NCBI GenBank assembly: GCA_963693315.1 | Contig: OY856187.1 | Location: 79,372,796-79,436,795 of the forward strand | Source of the DNA: Diogma glabrata | Lineage: Eukaryota > Arthropoda > Insecta > Diptera > Cylindrotomidae | DNA length: 64,000 bases | Reading direction: 5' to 3' | Shown here: positions 19,428 to 31,300 of the stretch, one piece after another | How positions within the stretch are numbered: position 1 is the first letter of the stretch | Layout of the letters: each line of letters starts with the position of its first letter | The notes under the pieces: generated by a model | Database searches by the model: none | Seen by the model: only the letters and a program-made list of their open reading frames with translations | Told to the model about the DNA's origin: nothing | Position numbers and translations under genes: made by a program

Positions 19428-21996
19428 GCACAATGTAAAGCATTACATTGTGACTAATGGAAGACTTCCATCCATTAATCCAAGACGTTTGGACCCGACG
19501 AAACTCAAAGCTGCAAAGACCGAATTTGAACATATGGTGGAACTAGGTATTTGTCGTCCTTCTAATTCCCCAGTCTCCTCACCTTTACACATGGTTCAGA
19601 AAAAGGACAAGGACAGGCGACCTTGTGGAGACTACAGACAGCTTAATGCTGCTACTGTTCCGGATAGATATCCCATCCCAAACATACAAAATTTTTCCTT
19701 GCAACTAGCAGGATGCAAAATTTTTTCCAAAATAGATCTGGTAAGAGCTTATCACCAGATACCTATGGCAGATGAGGATATTCATAAAACAGCTATAACT
19801 ACACCTTTCGGATTGTTCGAGTTTACCCGTATGCCTTATGGTTTACGAAACTCAGCACAGACATTCCAGCGCTTCATCAACGAAGTAACAAAGGGACTGG
19901 ATTTCGTCTTCGTCTATATAGATGATATCCTCATAGCTAGCCGCTCCGAGGCAGAACATCTTCTGCACTTGGAGAAACTTTTCACTCGCCTAATTGAATA
20001 TGGCATAAATATAAAAGCTTCAAAATGCATCTTCGGCCAAAAATCACTTGATTTTTTGAGCCACTCTATTTCGGAAAATGGCATACTCCCATCGAAAGAT
20101 AGAGTTACTGCCATCTCCAACTTCCAAGCTCCAACATCAATCCGCCAAATACAGCAATTCGTAGGTATGGTGAATTATTATCACCGCTTCATACCACGTT
20201 TAGCCGAATTGCTAGCGCCTATTCACGGCCATTTGGCATCATTGATTAAAAAAGGCAAGAACAAATCCCATTTTTCTTGGCCAGAAGACTGTAACGAGTC
20301 TTTCCTGAAGGTTAAAGAATCTCTTGCCGCCGCTACTCTTTTAGCACATCCGTTGGACAACACACAGTTCAACATAACATCAGACGCTTCGAACACTGCA
20401 GTCGGAGCTGTACTACAACAGTACAACAATGGATGTTGGGAGCCACTTGCATTTTTCTCAAGGAAACTCACTCCTACTGAAGCAAAATATTCTACGTTTG
20501 ATAGAGAGCTACTAGCAATCTATCTCGCAATTAAACATTTTCGCTATTTTGTCGAAGGTCAAAATTTCTCTGTCTACACTGATCACAAACCTCTGATCAC
20601 AGCAATTTCATCTAAAACTTTAAGAAGTCCACGACAACTACGTCACCTAGATTTCATTGCACAGTTCACCACAGATATACGACACATCAAAGGTAAAGAC
20701 AACGTCGTCAGTGATTATTTATCACGTTCTGGTGAAGAATCTTCAACAGAAATCTACACTTCTACTTTCAACCTGAAAGATCTACCGAAATTGCAACAGG
20801 AGGACGATGAACTTAAGAAATTGATTGATCCTGACAAACCGTCAAGATCATCAAAAGTTAAGCTTAGGTTCATACAATCAACAGGCAGCAAAGACAACAT
20901 CTGGTGCGAGACATCTTCTGGTTATAATCGACCATACGTCCCACACAGCATCAGAAAAACGATTTTCGATAACTTGCATGGTTTATCACATCCTGGCATA
21001 CGTGCAACGCGAAAATTAATTACATCCAAGTATTTTTGGCCACGAATGAATGTAGACACAGGGATATGGGCGAAATCATGTGAATCGTGTCAAAGATCAA
21101 AAGTCCACAGGCACACAAAATCTCCGATTGGTAAATTTGAGTTACCACATTGCAGATTTGACCATATCCACATTGACATCGTTGGACCATTACCACAATC
21201 AAACGGGTACAGTTACATACTAACATCAGTAGACCGCTTCACACGTTGGCCTGAAGCATACCCCATAAAAGACATGACAGCAAGTACCATTACTTCAACA
21301 CTTTTACAGGAATACATCTCTAGGTTTGGTATTCCTTCGGTTATAACGACAGATCGTGGCGGACAATTCGAATCCATTCTGTTCACCGAGCTCACTAAGC
21401 TTCTAGGATCTCATCGAATCCGCACAACCGCTTATAATCCTAAAGCAAACGGTCTTGTCGAACGCTTCCATCGTCAACTTAAAGCATCTCTTAAAGCGAG
21501 ATGCAATACCGTTCATTGGAGCACAGAACTCCCAATAGTGTTACTTGGCATAAGAACCTCTTTCAAGGAAGACCTCAACTGCACACCTGCAGAATTAGTA
21601 TATGGTCAAACTCTTAAAGTCCCCGGCGAATTCTTTGTTGACTCTCCAACAGCCAACAATTCCGATACTTCTGAGTTTATTAAGAAATTGCGAAACAATA
21701 TGCAGACTCTGATTCCTACTTCTCCTAGGCTACCCAATCAGAACGACATCTTCATCCCGAAAGATCTCAACAACTGCACACACGTTTTTGTTCGAGTGGA
21801 TAAAGTAAAAGGACCCCTTAGTACACCTTATGAAGGGCCGTTTCCAGTTGTACGCAAACTGCGTAAATTTTTCGTCGTGAACATTCACGAAAAGAACACA
21901 ACGATTGGCATCGACAGATTAAAACCAGCCTACAGCATCTTGTCAGCAGACAGAGTTAGCACACACAAAACTAAAAAGCATGTCCATTTTAAATAA
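19402..21996 (+). pseudogene. Outer Gypsy RT, RNase H and integrase
   Basis: Open from 19402 to the stop at 21996; the first ATG-like start (ATG at 19456 region) is probably irrelevant because this should be translated as Gag-Pol. Counting from 19450: RT motif [11 protein letters not shown] (95-104), catalytic YIDD (156-159), RNase H D312/E353/D378, integrase HHCC H510/H514/C544/C547 and DDE D576/D635/E671 with 35 residues between the last two. All catalytic residues are present and there are no internal stops. It is called a pseudogene only because the protease frame ends before joining it (see 18921-19427) and gag is split upstream. The short C-terminal tail after integrase shows no chromodomain. 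Confidence 0.88.
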
Positions 21997-22024
21997 TCGA
22001 TCCAAAATACATAATTTTTGATCT

Positions 22025-22038
22025 GGTGGGGGAGTATA
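22025..22038 (+). promoter_or_regulatory. Polypurine tract of outer Gypsy element
   Basis: GGTGGGGGAGTATA directly abuts the 3' LTR and should prime plus-strand synthesis. The same GGGAGTATA ending precedes the 3' LTR of the BEL element at 35914. Confidence 0.85.
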
Positions 22039-22383
22039 TGTGGTGGCAACACTCGGCAAATAAAAACAAAATCACAACAACAACACTCGGCGAAATCAAA
22101 TGTAATAAATGCACTAACGGAAGTCAAATTAATTTTTGCAACCAAAAATCATACCTTGTATAATTAGTATTAAAATAATAAAATGAATCTTAATCTCGTC
22201 GAGCATACGATCGGATCGAATAAATAATATTAAATCGAATTAATTATTTTTATACAATTGGTTTTAATGTAAAATATTTACATATACAAAAGTGCTTGCC
22301 TAATAAATTAAATCAGTGTTAAGAAAAATTACTTTCTTTTATTTATTAAAATTAATAGTGTATGAGACATTTTAGTCTCATCA
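22039..22383 (+). repeat. 3' LTR of outer Gypsy element
   Basis: Identical to 238-582; followed by the right target copy CACT at 22384-22387. Confidence 0.95.
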
Positions 22384-22387
22384 CACT

Positions 22388-25300
22388 TTCAATTACATTA
22401 GTTAAAATAACAAACTATCGTTCTTACTCCTAAATTAAAATAAATATTTTCTTTTTCAAATCCTCACACATTTTATTTTTGCTTCAAATTTGATGCTTTC
22501 CAACATAAAAAGCAAAAAAAAAATTGTGAATGTTTTGTTCAATTCTGCATACATTGTAAGGAAAATGAATAAAAACGATGATAAATAGGTGCTAATTTTC
22601 TTGCTTTGTAAATCGAATAATAGAAAAGAAAAATATAATCTAAGGAGTGAAATCGAAAAAATAAAGATTTTACTCTGACGAGTTAGAACGATATTGAAAT
22701 TATAAACGTTTCAATTTATGATTTTTGAGCAGTGAAATGAGTAATCAATAAAATAAAAATTTAAAACTCTGATATTTTCATTTTATCAGACAATGTACGA
22801 TTATATTCCCACTACAACCTATAATTATCAAGCAATGAATTGACAGAATAAAAACTCATGTTTCGGTTAGATTGAACAAACTGGAGAGTTTCCGAATAGC
22901 TATTTTGTTTTAAATTTCAAGTATTGTAAGACTCACAATCATTTTTCATCCCAGCGTTTAGTTTTTCACTTTTGATAAAATTAAATTTGTTATTCTTTTA
23001 TTGTGAACACTTATTTTAAAATTATCAATTCAAAAATATTGTGCGGATATGCGCATACTACACATATTGTTACGTTTTTCAACCTTCCTTAGAATTGGCC
23101 TATCTCTCAATTCGATAAACGAAATTCCCAAATCTCTTCCTGGAGTCGAGCACTGATTAGTAAGCAGACACCAAGTTTTATTAAGTATGGAACTCCTTAA
23201 TTGCTCCACAACAACAGGATAATACAGCAAACAACATTCCTAATCTAGAATATTCTTCCAACAGCTTCGAAACTCCAACAGTTGATTTTAGAAATTTTCA
23301 GTTCACAGCTTGCAAAATAATACACAAAGTATTTCTATTTAATACAACTTCAAACTTTATTTACAATTAATATAAAACTTTTTCTCTATTTACACGGTTT
23401 TATGTACACGATACAACGTTTCGATTACAATTAAATTAAACTCGTTATAATCACAACTATCGCAGTAATTTTATTTATAACTTTATATCATCGCACGCAC
23501 TCTAATTTAAAACTTACTTTAATTTTGAAAGAGGAATTCCTTATACACAATTCTGCATAATTTCTCGTATATTCTAAAAAAGTTTATTCTTTAAAAAGAA
23601 GACTTGAAAAACTATGATGAAATTAATTTCGATATATGTATTTTATTTCATGTTTTGAGTGTTGACCCTTTTTCTTAGAAAACAATGTGACGCTGAAATT
23701 ATTTTTTGAAATACATATGTATTGTATATTGAAAATTGAGATTGAATACAAATATGTTTTGTAGTCCATTGAGTTTTTTGTAGAATCGTAACAATATTTA
23801 TAACTGGCGGTAAAAATATAGTACTACCGTTGGCTCTCTTTTTTATTACATAAAACATCACCAGCAGTGAAATCGAATGTATCATACCTTACTCATATAC
23901 ACATCCACGTTTCATTCATCAGTCTGAAATTCCAATTGTCGAGTATTGGGTGTCTTCAATACGCAATATTTAAAAGAAATCGTTGAAACTGCTGCTTACA
24001 AGGAAAACATTTTGCTTTCTTCGATACATTTAAGTCATTTAACTTCTTCCTTGCTTCACTGTCATATTTTTAGTAAATAGCATTATTATTAGTTTCGAAT
24101 TTCTTTTTTAATTATAACAGAGATAAAATTGAATACCTCCTCCTCCCTCACATATTTAAAAATAACATATAAGCAATAATAAAATATCGTTTTATTTATT
24201 TAGATATTTCTTCTTATATCTTTTCTTGTATCTCATAAGAAACTGTTACACTTTTTTTTTAAATAATTTTTTTAGTCTTATTTCTATTTGTACATTAAAG
24301 TCATTGAACCATTTAACTATTTTATTGTTATGATTTTATATATATTTCTTTTATTTGTATTATTATTGTTATTGTTACTATAATAGCTATAAATTGATCC
24401 GATTGGTCATATAATAGTTGTTTTTCCTATTAACTTTGGGATATTTTATGGATAATTTTATAACATAGTGATGGGAATTGGAGAATACCACACGCAATAA
24501 ATATTTATGTGGATTTGGTATTCTTCTGTTTTCTTTTATTGTTTATCAAAGAATATTGGTTTCGTATTTTGATTTGGGATTGTTTAGTTGTTCTACCCTA
24601 ATCTGTAATAAACTTCCGTATTTACAAGAAATAAAATTAAGATTTATATGGAATAAATGACTGTTTATGATGTTTGATGGAGATATTAAAAATTTGGTCG
24701 ATGTTATGATTAATGAATTTTTGTTAATGGGTTTGGTTAAAGTGAATAAGTGTTCTATTGATTTCTTGGATGAAAGTATAATTTTTTTTTGACCGATCAA
24801 AGAAGGATATTGCTGACAAAGAGCTAAGGTTACCAATAATAAAAATAGCCAGCACGTTGCATAATCAAATTTGTTAATATTTTTTGTACCTAAGTTACTA
24901 TACAAATAAAAAAAATTAAATGGTTGTCTTGAATTTAAAGATTTTAATCCAATCATAAAGATTGATCGTTCCCGTTAATTTACACGTAATAAAAAAATTT
25001 AAGTTAAACCCATCACAGCGGTATTTACGAAATTTTAGATTATATGATTGTGAAACCATCAGACAAAAATGTAGTGGTTTTATATTATATAATTAATTTC
25101 GATTTAATAGTTTATAAACTTCTGATTTTTTACGAGATGTATGGTTATTGCATGAAATTCCAGACATAGTTAGATATACATCACCTCAATTATATGCATA
25201 AAATGGAATTTATCAATTATCTAATCTAATAAGGTTATCGTATAACAGATTTAATATAATGGTTTTTTGTTATATTTTTATGTTAATTTGAGAAAAACGA

Positions 25301-25862
25301 TACGCACGTTCTAAATTTAAATTTTGTTGAAATTTGTTCTAGGTGTTTGATTGAATATTGAATATTTGGGTTAGAGGAAATCGGAAACTATGTGTGTTTA
25401 AAAACGTGATTGATTTAATTTAATTTAATAATAAATTAATTGAAAGATTGAAAACAATGCAAGAACAAATTTTTCTTTCCTTTAAACAATGTTGATTAAA
25501 ACCAACCATAAGCTGATTGTGCTCAGAAAATGAATGCGGGAGTTATAATTAAATCTGTTTGGATCTTGAAATGCAGAATCATACTTTTCAATGTTTGTTT
25601 TTGCAAATGGCAATCGAGTAACCAAGTCGAGATCAAAATTAATTTCTGATATAATTTCTACATTTTATAAATTTGAAACATTTAAAATGTTGGTCAATGA
25701 TTAAATTTGCCTTTTAATATTTAAAATTCAAATCTATATTTTATAGAAGTTTCCAAGGCCAATCTCAAAATCTGAAAAAGTGTAGTTTAGTACATGAAGT
25801 ATAATCAAATAATTCTCAACCAACGACATCCACGCCCAACATTGTATTAAAAATAACCGATA
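22388..25862. other. AT-rich intergenic DNA, no supported gene
   Basis: About 3.5 kb without a recognisable gene or complete repeat. A stretch starting TGTTACG near 23069 has the look of an LTR start but no matching end was found. A minus-strand frame at 24546-24956 contains a hydrophobic run ending ALCQQ that resembles a signal peptide, but nothing else supports an exon. Bases 25863-25867 (CCTAT) are the left target copy of the BEL element. Confidence 0.5.
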
Positions 25863-25867
25863 CCTAT

Positions 25868-27922
25868 TGTTGACACCTCGTCAAAATTCTAAAAAGAAAT
25901 AAATAAAAATTATCAGAAAATGTAATATTCACATGACTAGTATTCAAATTAACTTAACTTTTTTGATGTTGTTTATATGTTGTATTACATCAACATAAAC
26001 ATAAACCAATCTTAAATTTCAATCAGTAGATATTGCTGAACTTCTTTCATTGTAAGATGAATTACTTTAATCATCTCAATGTTTCTAAAAAGAAATAAAT
26101 AAAAGTTAGCACAGATATAATGTTCAAATACCTGGTGTTAGGATTAACTTAACTTCTACAATCAGAAAATTATTTCTATTATGTCCTTTTGAGAGATGAA
26201 GTATCTTACGATGCCATTTATAATTCTAGAAATATATAAAAAAATATTATTTAAATGAATAATTGCTAAATATTATAAGTTGTTTACATTTTAAGACGTC
26301 AGCTTGACAATTAATATGATGTCCCGTTGTTAAAGAAAACAGCAATTTTTGGCTACAATCAGTAGAATTTGTGCTATATTGCTAAAATTTATAATAAAAT
26401 TGTGGAACATATTTTTTGTTGGGTTGTCGGATTGTTAAGTTTTAGATATATAAGTCTTCATGTTTTTAATATATCTCTCTTCTTTTTGATATAATTTTTG
26501 TATTATCAACATCATCTTAAAATATATTTTGTAATTTAAACTCGACTTTTTAGAGTAATTTTTGCCTTTAAGCTCGTTGCAGTTTTATATAAATTATTTG
26601 TTCGGGCATTAAAATTTAATAGATTAATCGTGTATCAAGTTTGTGTTAAACTTTTGTTCATTAAAGTGAAATAAAAATAAAGAAAATGTGTTGAGTTTTT
26701 GGATTTAGTAGAATTCCGCCATTTTTCTAGTTATGGCATCAGGGCGTGTCTGATCAAATAGCCGTGTGAGGCATTATTATATTTTTATTCCTGGATAATT
26801 GCGAAGTGAATTATATTTTAATGGACAATCAGCAGTCATATTTTGTTCATTAATCGCTTTGTCAGGCATTCATAGATTTATAGCAACAATATTATCAATT
26901 ATCAAATAGCCGTGTGAGGCATTATTATATTTTTATTCCTGGATAATTGCGAAGTGAATTATATTTGAATGGACAATTAGCAGTCATATTTTGTTCATTA
27001 ATCGCCTTGTCAGGCATTCATAGATTTATAACAACTATATTATCAATTACCAATAGTCATGTATGGCATTAACAAATTTTCATCATAGAACAACTTTTGT
27101 ATTTATCCATTTATATCGTCATCACCGTCATCGAGTTTGATATCGCATTAACAGACTTATCATTTATTTCAGCAATCACAGTTTGGTCATCATTCGCCTT
27201 GTAAGGCATTCACAGATTTGTGGCATCAATTACCGCCACAAATTTTATACCGCCATCATCAGTAGCCTTCATCAAGAGTTTCATATGGCAACAGATTTAT
27301 ATTACCATATATCAAAATTTGGATTTGTATATATTATATCGTCATCATTCGTAGCCTTGTAAGGCGTTACCAAATGCATATCATCATATAACAGTATTTA
27401 TATTTCATATCGTCATCATCAAGAATTTTGTAAGGCAATAACAAATATACATCAGTTATATTGACAATCATATTCTATTCATCAATGGCCTTGTAAGGCA
27501 TTTACAAATTTATATTACTTACATCAACAATCATATGTACCAGTTTATATCGTCATCATCCGTAGCCTTGTAAGGCATTACCAAATGTGTATCACCATAT
27601 AACAGGATTTATATATTATATCTTCATCATCAAGAATTTTGTAAGGAACTAACAAATCTATATCAGTTATATTGACAATCATATTCTATTCATCAATGGC
27701 CTTGTAAGGCATTAACAAATTTATGACACTTATATCAGCAATTATACTTTACACATACATATCGTCATCATCAATAGCCTTGTAAGGCATTAACAAATTT
27801 ATCTAATTAATGTCAACAATTTCAACCGCTGTGTGAGCTGATCCATGTCACATCCTTTGGCTTCTTCATCTTCCAACAAAAAACAAATCATACAGTCCAC
27901 TGCCAAGCCAGAGGCGTGTACA
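25868..27922 (+). repeat. 5' LTR of BEL element
   Basis: 2055 bp, offset 10,046 from its partner. Its first 300 bp hold a diverged internal duplication (phrase TCTAAAAAGAAATAAATAAAA at two places). A ~148-bp unit is duplicated in tandem (26761-26908, 26909-27048). The last 1.1 kb is an array of small palindromes described separately. Confidence 0.95.
26761..27788. repeat. Palindrome array GCCTTGTAAGGC in the BEL LTR
   Basis: Exact copies of the 12-bp palindrome start at 27196, 27354, 27488, 27565, 27699 and 27777, and near copies (GCCGTGTGAGGC, GCTTTGTCAGGC, GCCTTGTCAGGC) at 26761, 26856, 26909 and 27004. They recur about every 70-150 bp, most preceded by a CGTCATCATC phrase and followed by ATTxACAAAT. 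The 3' LTR carries the same array at +10,046. Confidence 0.85.
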
Positions 27923-27925
27923 TTT

Positions 27926-27943
27926 TGGTCCTTCGAGCCGGAT
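27926..27943 (+). promoter_or_regulatory. Primer binding site of BEL element, tRNA-Tyr
   Basis: TGGTCCTTCGAGCCGGAT begins 3 nt after the LTR. It is complementary to the 3' 18 nt of eukaryotic tRNA-Tyr (acceptor arm CCTTCGA, T-stem GCCGG). The assignment is from memory of tRNA-Tyr. Confidence 0.85.
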
Positions 27944-28383
27944 CTAGAGGGCGCTAATAATCAAGATTCTGTCAGGTATTCTTTAAGTATTAAATTTAAG
28001 TAAATATATTTTTATAGTTATTATACAATTTAAATATCAACTAAAAACATTTGTTTAATCAATTTGCAAGTCTGGTCAAGTTGAATTGTCAAATTTGTTA
28101 AGAAATAATATCTGTCGTCATCAAAATATTATGTCATTTTCTTTATTTCAATTTTAATCTAAATTGTCCTTTTTGCTAAGACAATAATATCCGTCGTCAT
28201 GTTGTGTCATTCTCTCTAATTCGGTTTCAAGTTGGAGTGTCTTTTTGTACAGAAAATTGTATCTGTCTCAGGTCTGATTTAGGGTTAGTAGTCTGACGAA
28301 GGATAGTGGCTTGCTAAGCCTTGGACTCGATTCGTTTAAATTCAATAAGTGTGTTATCTCATTTCTTATAGTTTGCGATAATT

Positions 28384-31300
28384 ATGGCGGACACGGCAAA
28401 CATTGAGCTTCTCAAAAAGCAACGTGCCGCTTTTAAAGGTCAGTTGACAGCATTCAAATCAAAACTGTCAGCAGCCATATCAATTGGTGGGGTAGAGTCC
28501 TTACTTCGTCGCCTCCAACGGGTCTATGACAAGTATGACGCAGTACAAAATAAATTAGAATGTCTAGATGACACTGCGGCTCTGGACCGTTTAAGTTTTG
28601 AAGATGATTACAGCAACCTAGAAGTTACATTGCGCGACAAGTTGCACGATATCAAAAAATTAGAAGAAGTTTCGTTGTCCACGTCATTTCACAATACCTC
28701 TCAGCATGACTTGAACTCAAGCACGACCGTCTCTGCGAGTCTACGTCTTCCAGAATTAACATTACCAGTATTTAATGGGTTGGAGTCGGATTGGTTGTCG
28801 TTTAGGGATATCTTCATCGATCTAATTCATAACAAAACGTTGGATAACACAGTAAAATTTCTATATTTGATCTCTAGTATTCGTTCTGGGTCGGCTTATT
28901 CTCTAATATCTAGTATACCAGTAACAACATCAAACTATGAAACTGCATGGAAGCTACTGTGTGAAAAATATGATAACGAAACATCAATCCAGAGACATCA
29001 TACCCGCGAATTATATGAGGTACGTAATCCTCAAGAACATTCATGCAAAGCTCTGCAACTATTCATTGATAAAACTTCCAAGCATTATAATGCTTTAAAG
29101 TCTTTAAGCGTTCCCGTTCATGAATGGGACTTATTTCTGGTGCACCACTTAGTCCAGCGATTGGATCAGTCTTCCAGAATTCATGTGATCAAGAAGACAA
29201 AACCAAATTCCATTTTGACGTTCACCGAATTCATAGAAATACTACGTGGGCGCATTAGAGTGCTTGAAGCATTGACCTCTAACTCTAATCTAACTCAGTC
29301 TCGTCCTCATAAAGCAGCTCGACAAATTTCTTTAAACGCAGTCAGTACACCATCTGGATCATCCAATAGTGAATGTGCATGTTGTTCAGGATCCCACACT
29401 CTGCCTCATTGCCCAACATTTTTAAGTGATAGGTTCAATCCAAGAGCAAGGTATCACTTTGTCAAAGATCGTCGCCTTTGCGGAAACTGTCTACTAGACC
29501 GACACGCCATTAGTGAGTGCCGTCATCCTCCTTGCAACAAATGTGCTTTAAAGCATCACACCCTGCTGCACTTCGAACGCCCTGAATTCGTATCTCAACC
29601 TACAAGTCAGTCAGGAGCTTCGAACCATTGTTTTGAGCAATCACTTCGTGACTCCACAACGTCATCAAATGAAGTAAACGTAGAGAATACTTGTACATCA
29701 TCATCTCTTCAACCAACAAAATTCACACGACATAGTGAAGACATCGTATTGCTAGGTACAGCCATGGTTCATGCATTAGTTCATGACGGCATAAAAATTC
29801 TGTGCAGAGCATTACTAGACAGTGGTTCCACTATGAATTTTATCACCGCAAATGCATGCCACTTACTACAAGCTCGTAAATATCCAACGTTCAAATCCAT
29901 TACTGGTATTGCTGGAGCAAAGACTCTCATTAAACACAAAACCCACATTACTATCGCATCGTGTGTATCGGATTTTAAGGTTACACTCAAGTTTTACATT
30001 CTGCCCACAATTACCAACAATATACCTTGTGCTCGAATTGAAATTCCTGATCTATCAATACCATCTCAGATAAAGTTAGCCGATCCGTCATTCAATTTAC
30101 CCAATCGAGTTGACATCTTATTAGGCGCCGAAATCTACCACCAGTTGTTTAAAGGGTCCTTTATTAAGCTCCATCGTGACTTACCTCCCTTCTATGATTC
30201 AGAGCTAGGTTATATCGTGAGTGGTAAAACAAAACTCGCGTCACCAAAACTTATTGACTGTCAACCGCATAGGGCGTTATGTAGCATCGAATCTCTTGAA
30301 AAACAGATCAAACGGTTTTGGGAAATCGAAACAACCTCTTCCAAACCAATATGGTCTCAAGAAGAATCATTGTGCGAAGAACATTTCAAACAAAATGTTC
30401 AAAGACTGAACGATGGGCGCTACGTGGTGACATTACCAACCAAACCTAACTTGAGTCTTTTAGGGTCATCTAACATCTCAGCTCAGCGCCAATTTTTCGC
30501 TCTTGAAACACGGTTACAGAGAAACCCAGAGTTATACAGTCAGTATAGAGATTTTATGAACGAGTACCAGTCGTTGGGTCATATGGAACGTGTCAATCAC
30601 AATACAGAAACTCGTACTTATTATTTACCCCACCATTGTGTTGTAAAAGAACAAAGCGAAACTACCAAACTGCGGGTGGTGTTCAATGCATCAGCGAAAA
30701 CATCATCGTCTATCTCATTAAATGATTGCTTAATGGTCGGCCCGACAATCCAGCAGGACCTCTTTTCAATAATGCTGCGATTTAGAAAGCATATTGTTGC
30801 ATTTAGTGGTGACATTGCCAAAATGTACCGCCAGATTCTGATTCAAGAGAATCAACAAGATCTTCAGCGGATTCTATGGCGCAACAATTCTTCAGAAACT
30901 ATTCAGACATTCAAGCTACGCACTGTGACATATGGAACAGCGAGTGCTCCGTTTTTGGCTATTCGAACCCTTCATCAATTGGCTATGGATGAAAGAGAGA
31001 AGTTTCCGATAGCTTCAAAGATCCTTGACAACGACTTTTATGTTGACGACCTCTTAACTGGTGCAGCGTCTATAGACAGTGCCATCACATTGAAAACAGA
31101 CTTAATTCAGTTATTGAGTCAAGGAGGTTTCGAGCTGCGAAAATTTGTTTCCAACATACCCCAATTATCATCACCTGATCAAGAAAATTCAGCAGTCAAA
31201 ATTGTACTAGGAGTAATCTGGAATACGAAGTCCGATAATTATGAAATGCACTTTCACCCGCCGATAAAGTCATCAATTTGCACCAAACGTAATCTGTTAT

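Larger units (their letters stand above)
238..22383 (+). mobile_element. Outer Gypsy/Ty3 LTR retrotransposon, interrupted by a nested element
   Basis: The ends are two identical 345-bp LTRs starting TGTGG and ending ATCA, flanked by the 4-bp duplication CACT at 234-237 and 22384-22387. Subtracting the 16,115-bp inner element and its duplicated AATT leaves a typical element of about 6.0 kb. In order it holds: LTR, tRNA-Trp-type primer site, a leader of about 1.3 kb, gag, protease in the -1 frame, RT-RNase H-integrase, polypurine tract, LTR. RT before integrase identifies it as Gypsy/Ty3. No envelope gene is seen. The copy is dead as it stands because gag is split by the insertion and pol also has a frame break near 19419-19427, although the identical LTRs say it inserted recently. 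Confidence 0.95.

Noticed and set aside
23069..23500. Possible solo LTR starting TGTTACG
   Set aside because: No matching terminal end, target duplication or second copy could be found in the window.
24546..24956. 136-residue minus-strand frame with a signal-peptide-like run
   Set aside because: Only the hydrophobic run is suggestive. There is no convincing start, splice context or family match.
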